A stretch of 36,854 nucleotides of DNA, from positions 1-36,854 of the forward strand of contig CACXMS010000018.1 of NCBI GenBank assembly GCA_902768795.1, in the 5' to 3' direction. The stretch's first letter is position 1; every line of letters starts with the position of its first letter. Origin of the DNA: an uncultured Eubacteriales bacterium (GTDB lineage Bacteria > Bacillota > Clostridia > Christensenellales > CAG-138). Positions 22,808 through 30,366 of the stretch are shown here, one piece after another. Both the position numbers and the translations under genes were made by a program. A model generated the notes under the pieces. The model ran no database searches, was not told where the DNA came from, and saw nothing but the letters and a program-made list of their open reading frames with translations.

Positions 22808-22834
22808 AGCGTTCCCGATGCGGAACGCTTTTTT
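22808..22834 (+). terminator. Terminator of degV
   Basis: AGCGTTCC/GGAACGCT with a 6-nt loop followed by TTTTT. It lies two bases from the end of feoB on the other strand. Confidence 0.9.
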
Positions 22835-22836
22835 CG

Positions 22837-24714
22837 TCAGATTCCGAACAATCTGCAGACGCAGGTGAACAGCAGACAGAGCAGCAGGCCGAACGCTGTC
22901 GGAAGCGCGGCGGCAAGCAGCGTCAAACCCGCTTTCCCCGTTTCCCTGCGGATCGTCCACAGCGTCGTCGCGCAGGGCCAGTGCAGCACCGCGAAGATCA
23001 CAAAGCACACCGCCGTTTTCCAGGTCCAGCCGTTTGCAAACAGAACGTTCGCAAGCGTGCCGACGCCGGACGGTTCGAGCAGGATCGCGCTGTTCTCATA
23101 GATCATAAACAGGATCGGCAGCACAATTTCGTTTGCCGGAGATCCGAGCACAAACGCGAGCAGGGTCGCGCCGTCAAGCCCGAACAGCTCGGAAAACGGC
23201 TGCAGAATTCCGGTGCAGCGCGTCAGGACGGACAGCTCCCCGATCCGCAGGTTTGCAAGCAGCCAGATCAAAAGGCCGCACGGCGCGGCGACCATAACGG
23301 CGCGGCCGAGCACATACAGCGTTCGGTCGATCAGCGAACGCACCAGCACTTTTCCGATCTGCGGGCGGCGAAACGGCGGGATCTCGAGAACATACGCCGA
23401 GGGCATGCCTTTGAGCAGCGTATGACCGAGCGCATAGGACGCGGCAAACGTTGCGCCGAGCGCGAACAGCACGACCAGCGCCAGCAGCAGCGCCGGAAGC
23501 AGGCCTCCGGCCTGCGGCGCGCCGAGCGCAAGCAGCAGAATCGTCAGGACCGTGATCAGCGCCGGAAACCGTCCGTTGCAGGGAACCATTGCGTTCGTCA
23601 GAATTGCGATCAGCCGTTCCCGCTTCGACGCGATAATCCGGCAGCCGACGACGCCCGCCGCGTTGCAGCCGAATCCCATGCAGATCGTCAACGCCTGTTT
23701 GCCGCACGCGCGGCAGGCGGCAAACCTGCGATCCAGGCGGAACGCGATCCGCGGCAGCAGGCCCGCGTCCTCCAGCAGCGTAAACAGCGGAAAGAAAATC
23801 GCCATCGGCGGAAGCATGACCGAAACGATCCACGCCACCGTGCGGAGCACGCCGTCGAGAAGCGGTCCTGTGAGCCATTCGGGGAGAGACATCGCTTCTG
23901 CGGCGCGTTCCAGCCATCCGAGCGCAGCGAACAAAAGATCCGACAGCACGGACGAAACGGCGTTTGCGCCGAACAGCGTAATCCAGAACACCAGCAGAAG
24001 CAGCAAACCCATGATCGGGAGCGAGACCCATCGCTTCATCAGAAAGCGATCCAGCGCCTCCCGATCCAACACGCGCCGGGTCGGGTCCGTGTGGATGCAA
24101 TCCTGACAGATTTCTTCGAGCAAGGCATAGTCCGCCGCCGTATCGACCGGCGCGTCCGGCGTCACCGGGCGCTCTTCTTCCCCGGCAAGCAGCGCTTCCA
24201 CGCCGTCCATCAGCCGCAAAGCGTCGGCCTTTTTCCGCGCGCTCGTACCGATGACGGGAACGCCGAGCCGTGCGGAAAGGCGGTCGAGATCGATGACCAG
24301 CCCGCGCTTTTTCGCTTCGTCCATCAGGTTCACGCAAACGATCGCGCGGCTGAAGCGCCGGATCACCTGCAGTCCAAGCAGCAGCGTGCGCTCAAGCGCG
24401 GTCGCGTCGCAAACGATCACGACAGCGTCGGCACGGTCGGAGCCAAGGTACGCGCAGGCGATCCGTTCCTCCGGCGAATGCGCCGCAAGCGAATACGTTC
24501 CGGGAAGATCCACAAGCCGATAGCGACTGCCGCGATGGGTACAGAACCCTTCGGCGTTCTCGACCGTTTTTCCGGTCCAGTTGCCGGTATGCTGCCTTAG
24601 GCCGGTCAGCGCGTTGAACAGCGTCGATTTGCCGACATTCGGGTTGCCGACAAACGAGACGGTCGGCGCTTTTCCCTGCCGGTCGCTTCCGCTCTGCCGT
24701 CTTCTCAGTCCCAT
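22837..24714 (-). CDS. feoB: Ferrous iron transporter FeoB
   Basis: FeoB imports Fe(II) through the cytoplasmic membrane using a GTPase domain fused to a polytopic channel. The 625-aa protein shows G1 GNPNVGKS at 23-30, G3 DLPG at 69-72 and G4 NLMD at 129-132, a helical spacer with TSARKKADALRLMDGVEALL, and two gate-type halves with the conserved GFGCNAAGVVGCRI and PCNGRFPALITVLTILLLAL segments. It is a short form typical of Gram-positives. The start overlaps the feoA stop by 10 nt. No feoC is present. Expected to respond to iron, but no clear Fur box was seen upstream of feoA. Confidence 0.96.
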   Translation of the reverse strand: MGLRRRQSGSDRQGKAPTVSFVGNPNVGKSTLFNALTGLRQHTGNWTGKTVENAEGFCTHRGSRYRLVDLPGTYSLAAHSPEERIACAYLGSDRADAVVIVCDATALERTLLLGLQVIRRFSRAIVCVNLMDEAKKRGLVIDLDRLSARLGVPVIGTSARKKADALRLMDGVEALLAGEEERPVTPDAPVDTAADYALLEEICQDCIHTDPTRRVLDREALDRFLMKRWVSLPIMGLLLLLVFWITLFGANAVSSVLSDLLFAALGWLERAAEAMSLPEWLTGPLLDGVLRTVAWIVSVMLPPMAIFFPLFTLLEDAGLLPRIAFRLDRRFAACRACGKQALTICMGFGCNAAGVVGCRIIASKRERLIAILTNAMVPCNGRFPALITVLTILLLALGAPQAGGLLPALLLALVVLFALGATFAASYALGHTLLKGMPSAYVLEIPPFRRPQIGKVLVRSLIDRTLYVLGRAVMVAAPCGLLIWLLANLRIGELSVLTRCTGILQPFSELFGLDGATLLAFVLGSPANEIVLPILFMIYENSAILLEPSGVGTLANVLFANGWTWKTAVCFVIFAVLHWPCATTLWTIRRETGKAGLTLLAAALPTAFGLLLCLLFTCVCRLFGI

Positions 24715-24938
24715 ACCCGTACCTCAACGCTTTTCGCATCCGCATTCCGGAGCGCAAGGACCGTTCCCCGCACAAGGTACGCCCGCGGATCGCCGCCCGG
24801 CGCCGAATAAATACAGCGGACGGGACAGCCGGGCGTCATTCCGAGTTCGAAAAGGCGGATTTGCATTTCGGGCGTATGGTGCACGGAAACGACCTCGGCG
24901 GCCTTGCCGAGCGGAAGCGAAGCAAGCGACAGATTCAT
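24705..24938 (-). CDS. feoA: FeoA, small SH3-like protein of ferrous iron transport
   Basis: This 77-aa protein carries an SH3-like fold: LFELGMTPGCPVRCIYSAP and YLVRGTVLALRNADAKSVEV. FeoA acts at the cytoplasmic side of FeoB and is needed for uptake in several bacteria. The ATG at 24938 is preferred over a TTG two codons earlier because GGAGG is 6 nt upstream. It leads a two-gene feoAB operon. No convincing -35/-10 pair was found in the 86 bases before the ribosome binding site. Confidence 0.92.
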   Translation of the reverse strand: MNLSLASLPLGKAAEVVSVHHTPEMQIRLFELGMTPGCPVRCIYSAPGGDPRAYLVRGTVLALRNADAKSVEVRVWD

Positions 24939-25024
24939 GGGCAACCTCCGGATACGTTCATGCTGTTATCGTATTCGGGATCCGTTCCAAAGGTGCATGC
25001 CGCCCGGCGCTTCGACGCATCCGC

Positions 25025-25064
25025 AAAAAACAGCCGCGCCCGGCTTTTGCCCGAACGCGGCTGT
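25025..25064 (-). terminator. Terminator of the LCP operon
   Basis: ACAGCCGCG/CGCGGCTGT with an internal CGGGC/GCCGG extension, followed on the minus strand by TTTTTT. Confidence 0.9.
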
Positions 25065-25093
25065 AATTCATACGTATTTCAAGCGGTTCTGTA

Positions 25094-26143
25094 TCATTCT
25101 TCGATTCCGAAGAGCTCCTGACGGAGCAGGATGCGGTTCTTTTCAAACTCCGGCAGGATCGCGTAGGCGCCGTCGAACGTCATCTCGGTATAGCTGTCCT
25201 CAGACGGCATGACGACCAGTTTCAGCGTCAGTTCATCGCTTTCGACGACCTCGTAGCCGATGCTCGTCAGAATTTCAAAATCGAAATTCGTGCGGACGCC
25301 CTTCGAAACGAGCCCGAAAAACGGCCAGACGAAGGAACTGTCGAACTCTTCGACCATGTAGTCATACGTGTTCTGGATCACTCTGAGCTGCGTCCTGGAG
25401 CGGCCGATCGCGCCCTTGTTGTCCGAAGAACGATCCAGCAGCAGCGCTATGATCTGCTTTCCGTTCAGCTTCCGTACGCCTTCCTTCAGGTCGGTACCGG
25501 TCTGCTCGCTGATATAGCTCGCTTCCTCGCTGCTGATCCGAAGCGGAATTCCGCCCAGTCCCTCCACAAGCTCCGCCAGCTCATCGGTTCCGATGTAAAC
25601 GTAATTCTGCAGATCCAGGCCGAAGCTCTCGTTGATCGTATTCATCAGAAGACCGATTCCGCCGAGCGAATAGGCGGCATTGATCCGCTTCCAGCCGTAG
25701 CCCTCGACCGAAACAAGCGTATCGCGCGGAATGGCAACGATCGTACACTTCTGCTCCAGCGGATTCCACGACAGAATAAAGAACATGTCCGACTTGTGAT
25801 CCTCGTCGTCCGTCTTGCCGTTCTGCACGACAATGAGAAAACTGAAGATGAATTTATCGATCTTCTTCTGCTCATAGATCGGGATCTGGTGGATCTCGCC
25901 GGTCTCATAATAATCAACGTCGGTTGCCAGCGCTTTCACAAACGGGTCCGGCGTCGGCGGAGCGATCACTTCCGCAATATCGCGGATCGGGCCGGGAACG
26001 ATCTCCACCAGGTTTTTGGTCGTGTTGCCGAGCAACGTACCGAAAGCAATCCCGAACACCGCTGCCGATACGACAAAGATGCCGAGAACGATCAGAAATA
26101 CATTCCGAAGCGTATGCTTTTGTTTGGTTTGCGCTTCTCCCAT
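25094..26143 (-). CDS. LytR-CpsA-Psr (LCP) family protein
   Basis: LCP enzymes attach lipid-linked glycopolymers (teichoic acids, capsule) to peptidoglycan on the cell surface. The 349-aa protein has a short cytoplasmic tail, one transmembrane helix (about 14-37) and the LCP core: SDMFFILSWNP, IPRDTLVSVEGYGWKRINAA, YSLGGIGLL and DRSSDNKGAIGRSRTQLRVI with the conserved Arg residues that bind the pyrophosphate. The ATG at 26143 has GGAG 6 nt upstream and gives the normal topology. It follows a 38-aa membrane protein and a phosphodiester glycosidase in one operon. Confidence 0.93.
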   Translation of the reverse strand: MGEAQTKQKHTLRNVFLIVLGIFVVSAAVFGIAFGTLLGNTTKNLVEIVPGPIRDIAEVIAPPTPDPFVKALATDVDYYETGEIHQIPIYEQKKIDKFIFSFLIVVQNGKTDDEDHKSDMFFILSWNPLEQKCTIVAIPRDTLVSVEGYGWKRINAAYSLGGIGLLMNTINESFGLDLQNYVYIGTDELAELVEGLGGIPLRISSEEASYISEQTGTDLKEGVRKLNGKQIIALLLDRSSDNKGAIGRSRTQLRVIQNTYDYMVEEFDSSFVWPFFGLVSKGVRTNFDFEILTSIGYEVVESDELTLKLVVMPSEDSYTEMTFDGAYAILPEFEKNRILLRQELFGIEE

Positions 26144-26156
26144 AGAAAACTCCGTT

Positions 26157-26273
26157 TCAGCTCCAAAGCGCGGAGAGCAGGACGACGTCCGCCGCAATCA
26201 GCACCGCGCTCAATAAGCCGAACACAACGATGCCGACAATCAACAGTGTTTTTTTGACGGCATTACTCTTCAT
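26157..26273 (-). CDS. 38-aa single-span membrane protein
   Basis: This short ORF (starts MKSNAVKKTLLIVGIVV) overlaps the end of the phosphodiester glycosidase gene by 11 nt and ends 13 nt before the LCP start. After a Lys-rich head (MKSNAVKK) a hydrophobic stretch covers about residues 9-36, so it is predicted to cross the membrane once with the N-terminus inside. AAAGG lies just upstream of the ATG. It is too short for usual gene callers. Its position between two cell-surface glycopolymer enzymes suggests an accessory role, but no family is recognised. Confidence 0.6.
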   Translation of the reverse strand: MKSNAVKKTLLIVGIVVFGLLSAVLIAADVVLLSALWS

Positions 26274-27414
26274 TTGCCTTTACCTGAATCTTGCTCGTAT
26301 CGACGTCCGTGAGCGCAGGCGCGTTTCCGTCGGCGTCATATTCCGCAAACAGCAGCATATCGAACAGCTTTCTGTCGAGACTGCCGTCCTTGTTGTTGTC
26401 CACGCTCGACGGCGTATTGATGACCTCGCCCATGAAGACCATATAGGTGCTGTCTCCGCCGTCCAGGTTCACGGCTTCCTGCACGCCGAGCGACGCCATC
26501 AGTTCGCCCATATCGAGGTCGGTCATGCCGATCGCGGTCTTTCTTCTGCCGTCGCATACAACGATGACATAGTGACCCGGCTCATAGTAGCCGAGGATCG
26601 TGCGCGGATGACGGGCGCGGTGCTTGAGCTCGGAATTCATCTCGCCGTTATGAACGAGCATAGGTCCGACGTGCCAGACGTTCAGGATCTCTTTCTTCGC
26701 GTTCTCCTCTTTATAAACCCACTTTTCGTGGTTCAGGTTGACCGCTTTCATCGAACCGTCCGTGTACATGCACATCAGTCCGTCGCCCTCGGAAATGAGC
26801 GCGCTCGAATATTCCTTCTCCCGAACGCCGTTGTGCAGAACAAAGCCGGAGTTGGCGCTGCCGTTCGTCGCAAAAATCGCATGCTCGCGCGTCACGAACG
26901 GAACCGGATCTTCCCAGCCGCCGCGATACTTGCCGTGACCGAAGCCCGTGCGGAACGCCGCAATGTTGCGGATCCAGACGTCAGCTACATAATACTTCTG
27001 ATAATTCTCCTCGTCCTCGACGACCTTGATCGCAACGCGAAGCTCGTCCGACTGATAGGAATAATCCGCGTCCACGCCGGTGTCGTAATCCGGGAACTGA
27101 AAATCCGGATAGTCCAGAACGATGTCGCCCTCCATCGGTTCGCGCGTCGGAACGGGTGTCGGCGTCGGGGTCGGCGTGGGCTCCGGCGTCGGAGTGGGCG
27201 TGGGCGTTTCCGTAGGTTCCGGCGTCGGAACCGCCGTCGCGGTTTCAGCTTCCTTCTCGTCCGGCACGTTCACGGAAACCGTTTCCGAGCCGGGCTTTGC
27301 CTCCGCGGTCGGCTGTGAACCCGTTTCCGCCGACTTGGCCGTTTCACCGCACGCAAAGGCGGCAACCAGCATCAGACCAATCAGTCCGATGCAGAGCAAA
27401 TGCTTCCAATTCAT
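26263..27414 (-). CDS. Lipoprotein with phosphodiester glycosidase (NAGPA-type) domain
   Basis: The 383-aa product has a lipoprotein-type signal (hydrophobic 5-20, then ACGE), a long Thr/Pro/Glu linker that spans the wall, and a NAGPA-type phosphodiester glycosidase domain. The domain shows RHPRTILGYYEPGHYVIVV, GMTDLDMGELMASLG and the catalytic-region AVNLDGGDSTYM. Relatives cleave phosphodiester-linked sugars such as GlcNAc-1-phosphate on glycans or teichoic acids. The ATG at 27414 has GGAGG 7 nt upstream. It has its own promoter and leads the operon to LCP, consistent with wall-glycopolymer work. Substrate not known. Confidence 0.88.
   Translation of the reverse strand: MNWKHLLCIGLIGLMLVAAFACGETAKSAETGSQPTAEAKPGSETVSVNVPDEKEAETATAVPTPEPTETPTPTPTPEPTPTPTPTPVPTREPMEGDIVLDYPDFQFPDYDTGVDADYSYQSDELRVAIKVVEDEENYQKYYVADVWIRNIAAFRTGFGHGKYRGGWEDPVPFVTREHAIFATNGSANSGFVLHNGVREKEYSSALISEGDGLMCMYTDGSMKAVNLNHEKWVYKEENAKKEILNVWHVGPMLVHNGEMNSELKHRARHPRTILGYYEPGHYVIVVCDGRRKTAIGMTDLDMGELMASLGVQEAVNLDGGDSTYMVFMGEVINTPSSVDNNKDGSLDRKLFDMLLFAEYDADGNAPALTDVDTSKIQVKANEE
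27146..27234. repeat. Tandem Thr-Pro codon repeat (wall-spanning linker)
   Basis: A run of degenerate GGTGTC/GGCGTC/GGGCGT units (plus strand) encodes PTPTPEP-type repeats of the glycosidase lipoprotein. Length variation between strains is likely. Confidence 0.75.
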
Positions 27415-27471
27415 TTTGGATCCTCCAAACGATTGCATCATAAACAGGCGGAATGACTCCCGCTTTGTTTT

Positions 27472-27500
27472 ATTGTAACGAAACTGCGGACAAAAAGCAA
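27472..27500 (-). promoter_or_regulatory. SigA-type promoter of the glycosidase-LCP operon
   Basis: TTGCTT-N17-TACAAT on the minus strand, about 58 nt before the glycosidase start. Confidence 0.65.
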
Positions 27501-27577
27501 GTATCTTCCCGAAGATTTACAATTAAGCGACATTCGGCCCGTTTTTTCCGTAAAAGCGCATTTTACCGAATTTGTCC

Positions 27578-27606
27578 TTGTAACTTTCGAGGAAATGTGG
27601 CATACT
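27578..27606 (+). promoter_or_regulatory. Possible SigA-type promoter of cysE
   Basis: TTGTAA-N17-CATACT on the plus strand. A second TATACT lies 7 bases on, so the -10 is ambiguous. Confidence 0.5.
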
Positions 27607-27630
27607 GTATACTATCGACACAGGAGTTTG

Positions 27631-28506
27631 ATGTGCATGGAATGGTTAAATACGACCGCGGGACGCGTCGCCGCGGAGCTTGCCCGAATCAACAACGACA
27701 ATTCCGATGACTTTTCGGTCAGCGGATTCGGCCTCAAGGTGAAGGTCGAACGGCTGATCCGTCTTGTGCGCTCGGCGATGTTTCCGACAATTTTCTGCGA
27801 ACAGCCGATCCCGCCGTCGCAGCTGCAGGCAACGACCTGCCTGACGCTGGAAAAAGCCGGCCTGCTTCTGACCGAGATCTGCAACGATATTCTCGGCAAT
27901 CCGCGCACCAATCACAAGGAATTGAAGGCCTGCGACGTCGATTGCGTTGCCGATTCGTTTCTGAAAGCGCTTCCCGAGATCGCCTCGGTTCTCAGGACCG
28001 ACATCGTCGCCGCCTATGAGGGGGATCCCGCCGCGAAGTCAACCGAGGAAGTGCTCCTCGCGTACCCGTCGTTTGAGGCGATCTCCGTATTTCGTCTCGC
28101 GCATTGTCTCCAGACGCTCGGCGTTCCGATGCTGCCGCGCATGATGACCGAATCGGCGCACGGCAAGACCGGGATCGACATCCACCCCGGCGCTACGATC
28201 GGGAAGTATTTCTTCATCGACCACGGAACGGGCGTCGTCATCGGCGAAACGACGGTCATCGGCGAACACGTGAAGCTGTATCAGGGCGTTACGCTCGGCG
28301 CAAAGTCCTTCCCGGCGGACGAGAACGGAAATCCGATCAAGGGAATCCGGCGGCATCCGCATATCGGAAACAACGTGATCATTTATGCCGGCGCAACGAT
28401 CCTCGGCGGCGACACCGTGATCGGCGACAACTGCGTCATCGGCGGCAACGTCTGGCTGACGCACAGCGTCGCGCCGGGCAGCGTTGTGTACAGCGAAAGA
28501 GCATAA
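27631..28506 (+). CDS. cysE: Serine O-acetyltransferase (long, EpsC-like form)
   Basis: The enzyme makes O-acetyl-L-serine from serine and acetyl-CoA, the first step of cysteine synthesis. The 291-aa product has the N-terminal helical SAT domain and a left-handed beta-helix of hexapeptide repeats: [39 protein letters not shown], then [19 protein letters not shown]. The His/Asp pair of the family is in FIDHGTG. The length matches the long form found in Clostridia and Bacteroidetes. Start: ATG at 27631 is 4 nt from AGGAG; an ATG two codons later is 10 nt away and equally possible. No cysK is adjacent. Confidence 0.93.
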   Translation: MCMEWLNTTAGRVAAELARINNDNSDDFSVSGFGLKVKVERLIRLVRSAMFPTIFCEQPIPPSQLQATTCLTLEKAGLLLTEICNDILGNPRTNHKELKACDVDCVADSFLKALPEIASVLRTDIVAAYEGDPAAKSTEEVLLAYPSFEAISVFRLAHCLQTLGVPMLPRMMTESAHGKTGIDIHPGATIGKYFFIDHGTGVVIGETTVIGEHVKLYQGVTLGAKSFPADENGNPIKGIRRHPHIGNNVIIYAGATILGGDTVIGDNCVIGGNVWLTHSVAPGSVVYSERA

Positions 28507-28548
28507 AAAAGCAGTAAACAGGGAGGCCGCGTTTTTTGAACGCGATCT

Positions 28549-28586
28549 CAGGCTGCCGTAAAAAGGGTCAGACCATTTGCGGCAGG
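28549..28586 (+). repeat. Dispersed hairpin repeat, copy 3 (downstream of cysE)
   Basis: CAGGCTGCCGTAAAAAGG, then GTCAGACCATTTG, then CGGCAG. CTGCCG pairs with CGGCAG, and flanking CTCA/TGAG extends the stem. It lies 42 bases after the cysE stop, preceded by a CGCGTT/AACGCG hairpin at 28530-28543. Confidence 0.7.
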
Positions 28587-28610
28587 TTTTGAGGAAAGAT
28601 ACTTGCAAGC

Positions 28611-28646
28611 AGAAAAGGCGTTTTAGTACATAAAAACGCCTTTTCT
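28611..28646. terminator. Bidirectional terminator between cysE and the convergent lipoprotein gene
   Basis: A perfect 14-bp stem, AGAAAAGGCGTTTT/AAAACGCCTTTTCT, with an 8-nt loop. The A/T-rich ends provide U runs on both strands. Confidence 0.88.
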
Positions 28647-28692
28647 TCAATTATTTGCCTATTTACCGCAAATGATCCGCTTGAAAGTCAGC

Positions 28693-30324
28693 TCATTTCA
28701 CCAATGAGAAGGAAAGACTGTTTACGATCGCCTCGGTTTCGGTGCCCGCCGTAAAGTCGACGCCGGTCAGTTTCACGCTGACCCAGACGCCTTCGGAAAG
28801 CTCGCCGTAATATTCGATCCAGTCCATGCCGATGTTGGAGTAGCTCCGGCCTGCCATCGGGATGCCGCCGATCGTGCGGCCTTCCAGTTCGGTCAGATTT
28901 GTGAACGAATCCAGATAGAAATTGATCTTTTCGAGCGACTCGTAAAACTCGACCGAAAGATACGACGAAGCGTACGCGGCGTTGTCCGGGTTCGGCGTGC
29001 TTGCATACCGCACCGCGCGGGAGCGCTCGATCGCCGTCCAGTTCACGGTCGGCACCTTTGCCGTGACCGCGACCTCCGGACCGGAGAACCCGACCTTTCC
29101 CTTCAGCGTAACCGACGCAACGGGGCTCGAGCCGGCCGGCGCGCCGCTGCCGTAGACCGGGAAGCCGGAAAGATCCGCCGTGCTGTATTCGCTGCTCGGC
29201 ACGCCGGAAACCGCGATCGAGCTGACCGACCAGCCGGTATCCCTGTTTCTGAACGTCACGGTCATAATCCCGCGATCGCCGTCGCTCCAGGTCGCCGAAG
29301 CGGTTTCGCCGTCGTTCTTCTTCGTATCACAGCCGAGCTTTCCTGCAGCATTGCTCACCTCGTTGAAGGAAATCACTTTCCAAAAATCGGAATCCATGGA
29401 ATTCAGCCAGCGGTACAGCCCTGCGAGCTTTGCACGGGCGATCACGCCGTCGCTGCTGCCGTACGGCGCGCCGTTTCCGGCTGCTTCGGCGGCAGGCGCT
29501 TCCGTCGCCCTGGGCGCTTCGGTCGCGGCCGGCGCGCCCTGCTGTGCGGACGATTCGCCCGCTTTGCGCTTCAGCGTAAAGAGGATCGTTTCATACATGC
29601 TCAGCCGAATCGTATCCGCATCCAGATATTCGTACGAATACATCGGAACGCCCGCGATCGTGAGATTCTTTTCATCCCAGCCGATCTCGAACCCGTCGCC
29701 CATCATCATCAGATAGCCGGTATGATCGTCGTTCAGTCTGAGATAGGTCTGATCGAGCCCGGTCGTCTTGAGCGCGTCGCCCTCGTACTTCATACCGTTT
29801 GCCTCGTATTCCGTGATCCAGAACTCATTCGACTCCGACACGGTCTGCGCGCCCTGCTGCCCCGCTTCGGTCTGCTGGTTCGGCTCGATCGGATCGGTTT
29901 TTGCCGGTTCCGTCTGCTTTTCCGTCTGCGCTGTCGGAACCGCTGTCGGCGCCCGGTAGGAACCGTTGACCAGCGTGATCGTCACGTCGTCGTCATACTG
30001 CAGCAGGATGACGCCGTTTTCCAGCGTTCCCGTGCAGTCCAGGCCGCCGCCCTTGACTGTGAAATCCCTGCCGTCGAGCGTCCATTTGCCGTTCGCCGTT
30101 TTGCCGTCGGCATTCAGAACGCATTTTCCGTTCGCTTTCAGTTCGATTGAAAAGCCCTGTTCAAACAGATCCGATACTCCGACCGAAAAGCCCATGTATT
30201 CCATCGTCGTCGCCTCATACAATCCGAGATTGGGATCGGAGGACTTCGGATCGGACGATCCGGTGCACGCGATCAGGGACAGGGCCATGACCAGCGCAAG
30301 CAGAATTGCCGCCGTTCGTTTCAT
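28693..30324 (-). CDS. Large lipoprotein with tandem beta-rich modules
   Basis: The 543-aa protein has a clear lipoprotein signal (MKRTAAILLALVMALSLIAC). Residues about 30-120 and 165-255 form two similar modules of the type FSIELKANGKCVLNADGK ... GKWTLDGRDFTVKGG, ending in a hydrophobic-strand line such as ETILFTLKRK. They resemble the lipocalin-like modules of other clostridial lipoproteins. A Gln/Thr-rich linker lies between them, and a second Ala/Glu-rich linker precedes a C-terminal part (about 290-543) of unknown fold. AAGGAG is 6 nt from ATG. It follows the BspA-type gene by 42 nt and is probably in the same transcript. Function unknown. Confidence 0.82.
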   Translation of the reverse strand: MKRTAAILLALVMALSLIACTGSSDPKSSDPNLGLYEATTMEYMGFSVGVSDLFEQGFSIELKANGKCVLNADGKTANGKWTLDGRDFTVKGGGLDCTGTLENGVILLQYDDDVTITLVNGSYRAPTAVPTAQTEKQTEPAKTDPIEPNQQTEAGQQGAQTVSESNEFWITEYEANGMKYEGDALKTTGLDQTYLRLNDDHTGYLMMMGDGFEIGWDEKNLTIAGVPMYSYEYLDADTIRLSMYETILFTLKRKAGESSAQQGAPAATEAPRATEAPAAEAAGNGAPYGSSDGVIARAKLAGLYRWLNSMDSDFWKVISFNEVSNAAGKLGCDTKKNDGETASATWSDGDRGIMTVTFRNRDTGWSVSSIAVSGVPSSEYSTADLSGFPVYGSGAPAGSSPVASVTLKGKVGFSGPEVAVTAKVPTVNWTAIERSRAVRYASTPNPDNAAYASSYLSVEFYESLEKINFYLDSFTNLTELEGRTIGGIPMAGRSYSNIGMDWIEYYGELSEGVWVSVKLTGVDFTAGTETEAIVNSLSFSLVK

Positions 30325-30366
30325 AGTTTTCTCCTTTCGTTTTGGGGGCGAAGCGGATTCCCTTAC

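Noticed and set aside
22981..24600. A 539-codon plus-strand ORF across feoB
   Set aside because: Antisense of feoB; Arg/Gln-rich and without family features.
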